Below, piece by piece: positions 1 to 11,307 of a stretch of 64,000 bases of DNA; position 1 is the stretch's first letter, and each line of letters starts with the position of its first letter. A model generated the notes under the pieces. The model was not told where the DNA came from. It saw nothing but the letters and a program-made list of their open reading frames with translations, and ran no database searches. The position numbers and the translations under genes are program-made. This stretch comes from Cyanophora paradoxa. Taxonomy: Eukaryota > Glaucocystophyceae > Cyanophorales > Cyanophoraceae. The DNA lies in the NCBI GenBank assembly GCA_004431415.1, contig QPMI01000035.1, positions 241,352 to 305,351 of the forward strand. Reading direction: 5' to 3'.

Positions 1-383
1 CGTTCACGGCCAACCCAAGATTTGTGTACACACTCTCGATCTTAGCCCCCTGGACCCCTCCCGGAACTTGTGCGCTGCTTTCAGTCCCTCGCTCCGGTCA
101 TATATATTTTCAGCGCTCATCGCTGAAGCTCATGCTCATGATCAGCCCCCGGGGCATTCTACCTGAACATAGAGGACTCTGCCTGCCCGTGTCGTCCGTC
201 TTGCTTGCAATTGCTCTTCATTCGAATTCGCGCTTCTGCAGAGCTGACCGTTAATGTTTCATGCAATTGCAGCGACGCCGACGCCGAACGCGATTGCCGC
301 ACCCACGCCCGCGCCTTCGGTCGTGACATCGGCGACGCCGAGTCCCACCCCCGCCGCGTGCCCCACCGCTCCGAATCCAGGTG
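1..383 (+). repeat. Direct repeat copy 1 (cut by window edge)
   Basis: Matches 3450-3832 base for base except one difference at position 7. It holds the end of a PPC-like exon, an intron and a Thr/Pro/Ala linker exon (about 271-380). The left end is unknown because the window starts inside it. Both copies end at the same intron donor (CCAGGTG). Confidence 0.9.
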
Positions 384-3300
384 TGCGCATTCAAGGCCAG
401 TCCTAGGCCTTGCGCCGGTCGAACGCATACGCAGCATGCGCCAGTGAAAGCACAAAGTACATGAATCTTCCCTTCATCGACACATGCAAAAATGCTACGC
501 ACGGCGGAGCAACCTGGAGCACATTTAGCCCGTGCGTGCAGGAGGCTGCCCGCCTCTTCTTCAGAATCATCTCGCGTTAAAATCTCGCAGCTATCCGGAT
601 CCTTCAAATCTAGTGTACCCCGCGGCCGAGTTCCGATTCCGAGTCCCCTCGCGAAGGTCGCAAACGGATTTGCCGCGAGCGCTTTCGACTGAGAGCGAGA
701 CTGACGCAAAGAACCTCGCAATCATGGCAATTGCGCAGGAACGTGACTGCATCTGTCTGTGGCTCAACTACAGGCTGGACGCCTTACTTGACGGCCTTCC
801 TTGGATGTCCTAGTGTCCGTCTTGATCGCTTTCTAACTGGAGCGAACGCGAGCGTTATTCGCGGAAATGGAGGTTGCGGTCCAATGATCATTGATGCGAC
901 TCCTGGATTAGAATACATCATTTCAGTGCGAGGTAAGGCTTTCAAAAATTAAAAGAACGATCCAATAGCTGCATGTGTCTCTACATGAAGCGTGCCTATA
1001 TGAACGTCTCCTTTTTATTACATGCATATGACTCATATATCGGGACCTGACAGTGACGAGCCGCGCGCAGGACTCAGAACGTCGGACAAGGGCTTCTTTA
1101 TCCTGAATGTCACGGACAGTGGGGGCCCCTGTTGCACTGGCTATAGTGCGTTGCCTCCTAAATCGCTACTCTAAATCGAGCCTCCATGCTCGCATGATCG
1201 CCTGCGACTTTTATTAATAAAACACAAACGTGCATGTTCGCAGGAGACCCGACTCCGACACCGTCTCCGACACCTTCGCCTACATCGACGCCCTCCCCAT
1301 CGGTGCGATCGCAGTTGCAGTTTATGTCTTTTAACCGCCCGCACGTGTCTTTTCTCTAATACTGATTGCATTGCAAAGCCGTCGCCTGCGCCAAAGAAGC
1401 TGCAATGTGGGGATAGCTCCACTCCGCAATTCAGCAGCCGGTGGCTCACGCTTCATGGAGATGGAGGGCACATTGTGATCCCCTCAGCATCAATGCCCGC
1501 ATGGAATTACAGCTCAGGCCTCACCATCAGCTTCTGGATGATGATCTCCAGCACTGATACGTTGGATAATGCACGCGGTGCGCAGTGCTATTAAAATTGC
1601 TGAAGCTAGCGCCGGTTCCCCGGGGCCGCGGTCTGCGTACTCTATCGTAATTATATGCATGATCATGATGGTCCCTACGCATATATATAGCGCATACAAC
1701 TTGCAATCAGTTGGCGATGTTCAGGCCGGACATGTACAATACGCACAGCTAGCTATACAGCTGATCATGACGGCCCGTATGCATGCAGTCTTCAGTTTTG
1801 GGACCCGCCTGGCCAACTGCTCGGAGACGCAATCGCCAAATATCGTACACGACATGTCCTTAGCCTTTGATCGGGTCTGCATGCTTACATGTATATATAC
1901 CGCGCGCCCTTGCAAAGGCAATGTAAGCAAAGTCTGAAACCAGCTCTGGCGCAGTACCCCTTAGGGCAATTTCCCAAAAACTCCTCAAGTTCTGCGCCAA
2001 CGGACATGCGCTTCAACATTTTCTTTGGGGATGCGTCCGAGCAGTGGACCAGTTGTTGCTCTAACTTGGTAGAATGGGCAAGCGGCACCTTCAACTCAGG
2101 GGTAGGTTTTACCGAAGACTACAACATTCCAATCACAGGTGACTGGGCGCACGTTGCGATTACGATGAGTGAGCGATCAACAAGAGGCATCACCGATCCA
2201 TCAAGCGGTGTTTTGATGAGCTCCATCGGCTACTACATAAATGGCGTGTTCCTCACACCTCTTGGAGGCTATACGACGCTTGTTCCGACTGCGTCTCGTC
2301 CCTACATGTTCATCGGTCGATCTGCCTGGTCCTGCGATCCTTACCCGAGCAGGCTATCCCTCGCTGGTTCGCGCGCATACGCACCGCTGCCGCATGTGTA
2401 TATATCGATTCGCTAGTAGCTATAGTACCACTCTCAGAGTCTGAAGCTCATGATTACGTTGATTTTTCATCGACGACAGACTTCAAGGTCTTTCTCCGAG
2501 AGCTCTCCTCCACAGAAATAAGCTACGAGGCGAATCGCGATGTCCCGTTCGCGCCCCCTTCAGTCTCGAAATTGCTGTTCTGGTATCCCCTGAACGACAC
2601 TGCGGTAACTGAATCCCGGCCCTTACTAGTACTGGAATCCGTATGAAGTTTGTATTGATATCGCGATCGCCTTCAGAACTCGACCATAGCTAAAGATTAT
2701 TCTGGAAATGGATACGATGGGACCCTGTTCGGAAACGCGACCTTTGGGAATTCTTTCTATGGTTCTCAGCCTCGTGCATTCCAGCGTGCGTATATTTGCA
2801 TTATATACATGAATAGATTTCACTTGAAAGTATTCCGATTCTCGGCATTAATATTGCATTCGCAGCTTGCCCTTATCAGCCTTCAGTTCTCGACACATGT
2901 CAGGCTTCCGGGTCCGGCTATATCGTCGGGTCGATCTCCTCTATAGCCTACTACTACAGGTATACGGGTAGGACAAGGTCTGTAATTCTGTCTGCTAAGC
3001 CAGCCGAAGGTTGTTTCCTGATCTGCACGCACGCGCAGACTCAAGGGATTCATCACCTTCCTTGGCACTGATTTCGTTCTGACGAATTTCTTAAACACCA
3101 CGCGGTACATTAAAACTTTACTGTACATGTTAGCTATAGCGAAACTCCTTGTTCTACTTTTCTACTCCTTCGCGCATTAAAAGAATTTTTCGAATGCCTT
3201 GCAGTACCATCAAGGCCTCCGTATGCCATCCCAACACGAGCTTCGCGGCATATATTATGATGGGCGTCGGCTGCCCGTCCACCGCATCCCCCGTTGCGCA

Positions 3301-6300
3301 CCCCATCGCGAATACGTATCATGGAGATCCAGGTGCACGGTCACTGTACGCAGTAGTACTGCCACTGTTACATGCAGCTGACATCGACGTTCGCGTGGTC
3401 ATGGCAGATGGCGACAGGTGCGGAAAGGCCGGAATGTATTCGTCGATCACGTTCATGGCCAACCCAAGATTTGTGTACACACTCTCGATCTTAGCCCCCT
3501 GGACCCCTCCCGGAACTTGTGCGCTGCTTTCAGTCCCTCGCTCCGGTCATATATATTTTCAGCGCTCATCGCTGAAGCTCATGCTCATGATCAGCCCCCG
3601 GGGCATTCTACCTGAACATAGAGGACTCTGCCTGCCCGTGTCGTCCGTCTTGCTTGCAATTGCTCTTCATTCGAATTCGCGCTTCTGCAGAGCTGACCGT
3701 TAATGTTTCATGCAATTGCAGCGACGCCGACGCCGAACGCGATTGCCGCACCCACGCCCGCGCCTTCGGTCGTGACATCGGCGACGCCGAGTCCCACCCC
3801 CGCCGCGTGCCCCACCGCTCCGAATCCAGGTGAACAACTCAGTGACTTGCATTAAGAATTAAAATTTCTTCATCGCATCTTGATCATGACCCGCGAGTAA
3901 AATCGGCGCAGCATGCAGCGGTGTGCCATTGTATAAAGAGTACGCAAGCATTCCATTTCTCGATACGTGCAAGTCCGGAAATACAACCGGCGCAACCTGG
4001 ACTACAAAAGACCTGTTCGTTACACGTGGAATTCTATTGAATGAATCATCTCTGTCGGTAATTTATTTCACATCACACGCAGGTTCTCTTACCGCAACAA
4101 CTGGAGCTCTTCCTCAGTCGGGTCAATGCCAGCAGCTCATTATCGATTCCGAGTCCCCTCGCGAAGGTCTCAAACGGATGTGCCGCGCGCGCTATCGACT
4201 GAGAGTGGCAGTTGACTCGAAGAACCTTTTAATTGCGCAGGAACGTCACTGCAACTGTTTGCGGCTCAACTACAGGCTGGATGTGGTTCTCATTCTGGAC
4301 GCCTTACTTGACGGCCTACGTTGGCTGTCCAAATTCTGGAAGCTTTGTTTCTGGAGCAGCGGCCGACGTGAAACGATACGGCACAGGATGTGGTCCGATA
4401 GTTATAGACGCTCGACCCGAAAAGGAATACATTCTGACAGTGCAAGGTGCATTCTGCAGACCAAATATTAACGCTGTAAACTTCGAATTCTCGATCATCA
4501 TATGCATGGCATGGCTGACAACAAACGTTAACTGTAGGCGCACAATCTTCGGACATGGGTTTCTTTTCTTTGAAGGTGAACGACACCGTCGGGGAGCCGA
4601 ACTGCTGCTTTTCACGTGCGTTTGTTTTTTTGGGGCCCTTCTCCATCCATCCTCACACTCAGATCATAACCAGGTGCTTCTACGCCGACGCCTTCGCCGA
4701 CACCCTCTCGCACGGTGCGGCCGTAACTCCCGAGGTTCTCCGGATTTTCTGCTGCACATATCAGCGCTGAGCAGAACCTCGCGCAGCCGTCGCCCTCCGC
4801 CAGCCCAACGCGAACGCCCTCTCCCAGTCCCTCGCGATCGAGCTCTCCAAGCCCAACGGCATCCCCAAGCCGGAAGCCCTCCCCCAGCGCTAGCGCCAGT
4901 CCGAGCCCGACGTTGATGTCAACGCCATCCCCCAGCCCTTCGAATTCGCCCAGCCGTACCCCTTCCCCTAGCCCTAGCCCCTCGTACGCGTCTAGCCCTT
5001 CACCCAGCGTTACGGCCTCTCCTAGCAATTCACCCAGCCCTTCGATGTCTCCAAGCGCGTCCCCAAACCCTTCCCCCAGCCCTTCCCCGTCGACGTCGAC
5101 GTCTCCGACGCCCTCCGCTACTGCCTCTCCAAGCGCTAGCCCCTCTTCAAGCCCCTCTCCCAGCCCTTCGCTCATTATTAGCCCCACCGCAAGTCCCAGT
5201 CAGACTCCCATTACTAGTGCAAGCCCAACTTTTGCCCCCAGTCCTCTCGCAACTCTCGTGGCCAGCCCGACTCCAAGTCCAAGCATTGCAAGTGCAATTG
5301 TGTCCGTGGCCAGCCCAAGTTCCAACCCTCTGTCTATAGCGAGCCCGAGCCCTACGGCTGGAGACAGGCGTATAAACGCATTCGCAGCGACAGCTACGCC
5401 AACACCGGTACCATCGAGCGCTTCTGCAGGTGCTCCCTTCAGCTCAAAAGAATTATTGATGACCGGTGATACTTGCGACTGAAAGCTTCACTCAGGTTCC
5501 GCTGGCCCCAGCGCCAGCCCGCGTCCTACAGAGCCGGCCATTCGTTCGACTTCCACTCCTTCTCCAAGCTCTCGTATACGTATTCCCCCTTTTTATCTTT
5601 CTAATCTTGTTATCTGCGCCTTTCTATAGCTAATCTTGTTATGTTAACGTTCCCGAGCAGCTGCCTTGCCCACGCCGCTAGAGCTGCCGACGCCGGCTGC
5701 CGACGTCGAGATATTGATTCCACTGGCGAGCATCTTTTCCACAAGCGAAATCGCGGAGCTCGTCGACCCCCAGGCGACTTCCACAATGTTGACTCCGCCT
5801 GGGGCATCATCGACTCCCGCCTCCAACCTCAACTCGAACGCCATCTCGTTCTTCGTGCTGGTCAACGTCCCTTGCACGGCCATCACCTCTCAGATCGCCA
5901 GGACAATCCTTTTGCAAGCTTCGACGGTGCGGTGACGATGATTATATAAAAGTCAGAAATTTCGACCCCACATTCTCTTATATCGAAGTTTCCTCAGACT
6001 TTGCAAGTTCAGTCCTCCAAAGTCCGCCTCGGAGCTCTGGCCTGTGTCTTCAACTCTTTATCTGCTCGAGCGCGCCACTTGCTCGCGGGCATAGTCCAGG
6101 CTCAGCTCATTGCGAGGGCCGAATCTGCGATTGAATTCCAGAGCATTGAATCGAAGCTAATGGCGACGGCAGTCCGCGAGAGCATGGTCACCGCTCTCCA
6201 GGCGGTCGGTCTCCCAGCTGTCAGCGTCTTTGTTGTCCCCCGTGCTACCCAGCCCTCCACATCGATATCGATATCGCCTGCTGTGGCGCCATCATTGGCC

Positions 6301-6906
6301 CCATCGACCCCTGTTGTCTCTACCGAAATGTCCGGCCAGGCCTCAAGTTCTTTGCCAATTGGTCTGGTTGTTGCAGCAGGTGGTGGAGGGGCTGCAATCA
6401 TCGCCGTTGTTGTCGGTGTTGTCATTTTCGTGCAGCGGGGGCGCCGGCGGCGCCGAACTCGAGTCCAGCATCTCTCGCCTGCAACAGCCACCCCAGGCGA
6501 CGGCAAGAAAGTACGAGTCACAAGCCGCGGTATCAGATCTATAGCTAGACATTTAGTGCCGCCGGCGGCCGCGGCCGAGATAGCGCCAGTTAGTCCGACC
6601 AGCGGTCTACACGATTTACCTCAATCTGGCACTGGCGTACGCGTACGCGTCTTTCCAGCTCCAGCTGCAGTCGAACTCGAATCCGAGTCGACTCCAATGG
6701 ACCAGCCGCAGCCGCAGGGCGAGGGCCACGGCACCGATCTGTCCCCTGATCAGCCGGCCGCGGAGATGGCAGACTATGCATCGCATTTAGTCAATGTCGA
6801 TCGCGAGAGGAGCAGTATGCGCCGCAGCCTGGCTTCCGTCGACGTCGACTCCTTTGATTCCGATCCCGCGACCGCGAGAATCGCGCCGACTCCGGCTCAC
6901 GCTTGA
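1..6906 (+). CDS. Modular surface glycoprotein: PPC-like and LamG-like domains, Ser/Pro linkers, membrane anchor (5' partial)
   Basis: Multi-exon gene, cut by the left window edge; exon borders are mostly approximate and it could be more than one gene. At least four PPC-like beta-sandwich modules are visible (tail at 1-80, then about 480-940, 3180-3500 and 3920-4450). The key signature is a V-T-A-x-V-C-G-S-T-T-G-W strand followed later by G-C-G-P-x-x-I-D-A and Y-I-x-x-V-x-G. A laminin-G/ConA-like unit runs 1400-2340, with GLTISFWMM near 1521 and RPYMFIGRSAW near 2300; a second LamG start (DYSGNGYDGTLFGNATF) is at 2694-2745. Ser/Pro repeats (SPSPSPS type) fill 4790-5480. The last exon (about 5998-6906) has a Gly/Ala/Ile/Val membrane helix at about 6360-6435, a basic stop-transfer RRRRR and a low-complexity cytoplasmic tail. 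Role inferred: cell-surface adhesion or cell-wall glycoprotein. No enzyme motif seen. Confidence 0.55.
3450..3832 (+). repeat. Direct repeat copy 2
   Basis: Second copy of the 383-bp repeat, 3449 bp downstream of copy 1. Near-identity including intron sequence implies a recent duplication or gene conversion. The following module (about 4143-4330) also resembles 635-810 but is clearly diverged, so two duplication ages are present. Confidence 0.9.
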
Positions 6907-7179
6907 TCTGAATTAACGCGGTAGTTATAGCTATATCAGGCGAACCCTCTTCCGAAATCCCAAAACGAGCGAGCACTATATGTGCGCACTATATATAGAT
7001 CGTTTGCGCGTATATTTTCCATCTTTCCTGTTTGTTTTGATCAGGTCGTTGGCAGTAATCGTTTAATTGTGCTCACCAGATTTCACGTGCTCATGTTTCA
7101 TTTCATATAAGACTCGTTATCTTGGATTGAGCTACATTACATTACACATGTGCACTTTACACTTAGACTTGTGAAAGGC

Positions 7180-9745
7180 TTGTGCCGAACCGGGGGGTGC
7201 GAGGCGGCGTCGCGCCAGGCGCCAGCGGCCTGGCGAGTGGCAAGCGCCCGCGCGGCGAGGCGCCGGTACTGGTACAGATCTAGAGTGACAGTACGCCGGT
7301 CCACGGGCCCATGAAACGCAGTCAGGCGCGGCGAGGAGTAGGGTAAAAGGGTACAGGGGCAGATGGGTAGAAAGGGAGGGTAGAAAGGGTAGAAAGGGGG
7401 GGGGGAGGGGGGGGGGGCGGGAGGTACGATTCTCTCGTACCGTGCTGCGTAGAGAGTGTCACGATGGCGAGCATCCTATCCAATAGGCTACGTAGCCGGA
7501 TCACCTCACACTAGCTCGGCGCCGGATTTGGCTAGGAATCACCCCTGCCGTAACAAGAGTGAAAACATCTGGACCAAAATCGAATCGACTAGCAAGGGAA
7601 GGGAGGAGGGCGGCGCCCGCCGCGTCGCAGGGTCGCGCCTGCGGCGCGGGGCCAGGCACCAAGGCACCCGCACAAGCCGAGCGCCCCCGGCGGCAAAGGC
7701 CTCCCTTCGGCCAGGCACAGGCACCCGTGGATCGAGGGGGCGACGGGGGGGGGAGGGGGGGGGATTTGGCCGGGGGGGCACGTTAGGGGGTGGAGAGGGG
7801 TGGGGCCGGGTGCGGGTAGAAGATTGCTGACCTGGAGCGTCTGCGGCCGGGTACGATACGAGGGTGGAGCGGAGGTAGAAGTGCAGGGTGGGTACAGAGA
7901 AAGGGGGGGGAAGAGAAATGCTGCCCTGAAGAACGGCTGCCCTGCGCCGAGAAGAGGGTGAGAGGGTGAGATGGGGGGAGCGGAGTGAGGGGGAGGGGGA
8001 GCGAAGCCGGCGAGCTGAGGGGGTTACGGAGACGCTACGGAGACGGCAGATTGCGGCGAGGCTGGCGAGGGGGTACCGGCGCTGAGCCGCCCGGAAAGGA
8101 AGTGGGGTTAAGGGAGGCCGCACGGGGGTCGGAGGGAGGGGGCTCCGGATTCGGGTGGGGTACGGGTGGATGTGGAGAATGCTGCCACGGAAAACGGATG
8201 CCCTGCGCCGGGTGGGGGGTGAAGACAAAAAGAGGCAGGGCGGAGAGGGTGGAGCAAGGCGAAGGGGCGAGAGGAGTGAGCAGAAGTGGGTACGGAGGCG
8301 CACGGTGTCTTATTCTGCGCGCGGCGGGGGCCAGAGGGTCAGGCCGAAGGGGTTCCGAGGGTTACCAAAAGATCGGGGCGAAGCCGGCGAGGGGGAGTAC
8401 CGGGGGAGGCCAGTCGCTCCGCCCAGGGGCCGTGGCCAGAGCTTCTAGGGGTACCGAGGGGTACCGGGGTACCGACGACGAGGAGGGCGCCCCGCGCGCC
8501 GCGCCGGAGATGCGCTGGTGGCCATGGGGGACCAGCAGCGAAGGGTCGGGGCTGAGAGAGTCGGGAGAGAGGTCCCGCCCTCCCTGCTCCGGCGCCGTGG
8601 GAGGGTCGGCGGACGGGGGGGCGGGCGGGGGACGGCGGGGGGGCCGCCAGTCGGGGGAAGAACGCCACCAGAACGGAGTGAACGGGCGGGAGGAGAGTCC
8701 GCGGGGGTACGGCGGCAGGGAGAGGAAGGGCGCCGGGGTACAACGAAAGGGTGGGGGAAGGTTGGGAGGGAGTAGATGAGCTCTAGGGACGCGGTCCTGC
8801 GCGGGGCCCGATATCTCAGCCGAAGTCGAATCGACTAGCAAGAGAGAGGGGTACAGGGGCGCACCGTCCCGGGAGGAGACGGCGCCCGCAGGCGCAAGCA
8901 CCAAGGCACCCGCACGGGGCCGAGCGCGGCGCGGCAAAGGGAGTGGGAGGAGGAGGATTGAGAGGGGTACGCCAGAGGGTGGAGAGGGGTGGGGCTGGGT
9001 GGTGGTAGAGGATTGCCGCCCTGGAGCGGCTGCCGCCGGGTACGGTACGAGGAGAGAGGGGGCAAGGGCGAAGTACGGTGCGGGTACAGCGGAAGGGCGG
9101 AAGAGAAATGCTGCCCTGAGGCGCGGCTGCCCTGCGCCGGGTAGAGTGCGAGAAAGGAGGGGGAGGGGGGGGGGGGCGGGATGAGTGGGGGGGGAGGAGG
9201 GGGGCGAAGAGGCGAGCTGAACGGGGTACGGACCCAGACGCGCAAGGGGGTACTGACGCAGACGCAGAGGGGGGTACGGACGCAGTCTCTCCGCCCCCCC
9301 CCCCCTTGGAGTAACACCCTCTCCGAGGTGCGGCTGCCCTGCGCTGGGTAGAAGGTGAGAGAGGGGGGGAGGGGAAGCGGGGTGAGGGGGGGAAGAGAGG
9401 CAGCGAGTGGGCAAGCTGAGGGGGGTAAAACGAGGGGGGCACCGCTGCGGAGCGAGAGCCTTGAAGCGGAGGCCCCCCGCCGCCGGTCGCTCCGCCTGGG
9501 GGCCCGGGGGCCGTGGCCGGGGCTCGGAAGGAGGACGCTCCCAGGGGTACCGCGGGGCGCCGGGGTACTGGGCAGCGAACGCCGGGGGGATACGACGCGC
9601 GCCGCGCCGGAGATGCGCTGGCGGGGAGGGTCGGCGGGCGGGCATGCGGCGGCGGGCGAGCCGCAGGAGGAGGGCTGGGGGGACCCGCTGCTTACTCGGC
9701 TGCCACTGCTTGTCTCGGGTGCTGCTGACCCACAGCGATCTTAAG
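7180..9745. repeat. Purine-rich low-complexity region with diverged internal repeats
   Basis: The plus strand is G/A-rich with several G runs (for example 7397-7418 and 9160-9177). Blocks recur in diverged form: a GAATCGACTAGCAAG segment at 7579 and again at 8828; a block ending GCCGGAGATGCGCTGG at 8505 and 9606; and CTGCCCTGCGCC variants at 7928, 8190, 9126 and 9337. Long open frames on both strands follow from GC richness and disagree with each other. Minus-strand C-rich intron-like sequence hints at decayed exons, but no domain is recognisable. I call no gene here. Confidence 0.5.
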
Positions 9746-9906
9746 GCCGGAATGGGCGAGCCATGCGCCACAGCCGGAGCCTGTCTTCTGCACGACAGCG
9801 GCGCTGCCCGTCAGCGAAGGCGAGGGGGCGGGGCGGGCGGGGCGGGGCGTGGGCCGCGGGGCGCGCCTTGCCCTGCAGCCGCGGGCGTACCCCGCCGGCT
9901 GCGCCT

Positions 9907-11122
9907 CTAGCGATGACGCCCCGCCCCGTCGTCTACGATGCCCTGCGCCGTCCTCTCGCCGAGTCTTCTATGACGGGCTGCGGCGCGTCTGAGCGGCTGC
10001 AGGGCGGCGCGGCGCTGCGTCGGGCCGGGCGGCCGCCAGCGGACCTGGCAGTGGAAGGCGGGCGAGGGCAGGCCCACAGAGCTGCTCAGAACGCCCCCGC
10101 GCGCGGGCTCCCGACGCGGTTCGCACGTTCTCCTTTGCAATTGAGAGCATCCTCCCGTGCACGTGCACACGCTGCGCGAAGATAGGGCCGATTCGAACGG
10201 GTCAACGCGCGCGAGGCGCATAAGAAGGACAGCGCACCTCGGCGAATCCGCTCAAACGAGGATGCAACTGCGATCAAGAGTCAGCTGCTCGCCGGCGGCT
10301 GGCGGGGAGGTGGACGGGATCCAAATTTAAAGGCGGCTCGCGCGCGGTAGATGTTCCAACTCCCCGCGTGAGGATTCCCGCAGCGCACCGTATCATCCTG
10401 CACGAGCGAAGTAAGATTGCGCAACACGCAGCTCGCATTTTCAGGCAAAGCCGGGAGCGCGAGGGTCAAGACGGGAATAAGCGCCTGCGCAGGCGCGGAT
10501 GCGGGGGCTAGCGCACGAGGTCAACGAACAGAGCTGCCGGAGGCGCCACGCTGGCCTTCGTCGATGCTCCCGCGCGCAGGACCGGCCCTGCTCGCCTCAG
10601 CGCGGATCCCGCCGCGAGCATTGGGTTCCGCAGGAATCGCTAGCTGTGGTGCGGTTGCGCTTCTTCGTACAACTGAAATGGTCCGCTGAAGCTGTCGGGC
10701 GAGGCGGCGAAGGCCGCAGCTTCCTCGATGGGGTACAGCGACCGAAGCGACTCCAAGCCGTCGACGTCGAAGCTCGCAGTGCAGCCCACCGGCGTAGGGG
10801 CAGGGTGAGCATTGCGGCTCCGGCGAAGCAGGCGGCGCGAATCAATCGGAGCGAAGGCGCTGCGCCCGATCGATCGGCGCCGCGTCCTCCGGCGTCCGCA
10901 GGCATTGGAAAGGTCGAGACGCAGCGGCGCGAAGAAGTGCGCTTCACGGAGCGTGGAGCGCGAGGCGTCCCGGCGGCGCGGCGCGTCATCATCAGATCGG
11001 AGTGCGTGGGGGGGAGCGCGGCGTGGCGAAGGCCCATCGCCAGCATCGCAATCTCGTTCGCCGCACGTCGACACGTGCACAGGCGCCAACTGCAGCCCGC
11101 GCGCGGTCGCTGGCGAGCTCAA
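9907..11122 (-). CDS. Possible minus-strand multi-exon gene, function unknown
   Basis: Weak call. On the minus strand, stretches flanked by plausible GT...AG borders read as protein. One is around 10640-10760 (Phe/Ser/Glu-rich, including VDGLESLRSLYPIEEAAAF). Another is around 10375-10470, a helix-rich Leu/Ala segment that includes PENASCVLRNLTSLV and vaguely recalls armadillo-type helices. Exon order, start and stop are not resolved and no conserved motif fixes the family. The interval could be chance coding in GC-rich DNA. Confidence 0.25.
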
Positions 11123-11307
11123 GCTCGCGCGCGACTCGAGCTCGTCGAGACTCCCCGAACCGAAGCGGGGGCGCGAGCAGCGGGCCAGCGGCGTGGCCTC
11201 GCGATCACCTCGGCCAGCTGCAGCGTTCCAGTCGCGATCTACTGCTCGCGATCGACTATATAGCTAGCCGCACCAGACACGTTCGCGTAGGCACATGTAC
11301 AAGCGCG

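Noticed and set aside
7539-8303. 254-codon open frame on the minus strand
   Set aside because: Same repeat region, no domain-like sequence, and a plus-strand frame of equal quality overlaps it.
8362-9771. 469-codon open frame on the minus strand
   Set aside because: Composition is Pro/Arg/Ser-only, other frames are equally open, and it lies in purine-rich repeat DNA. Openness follows from GC bias.
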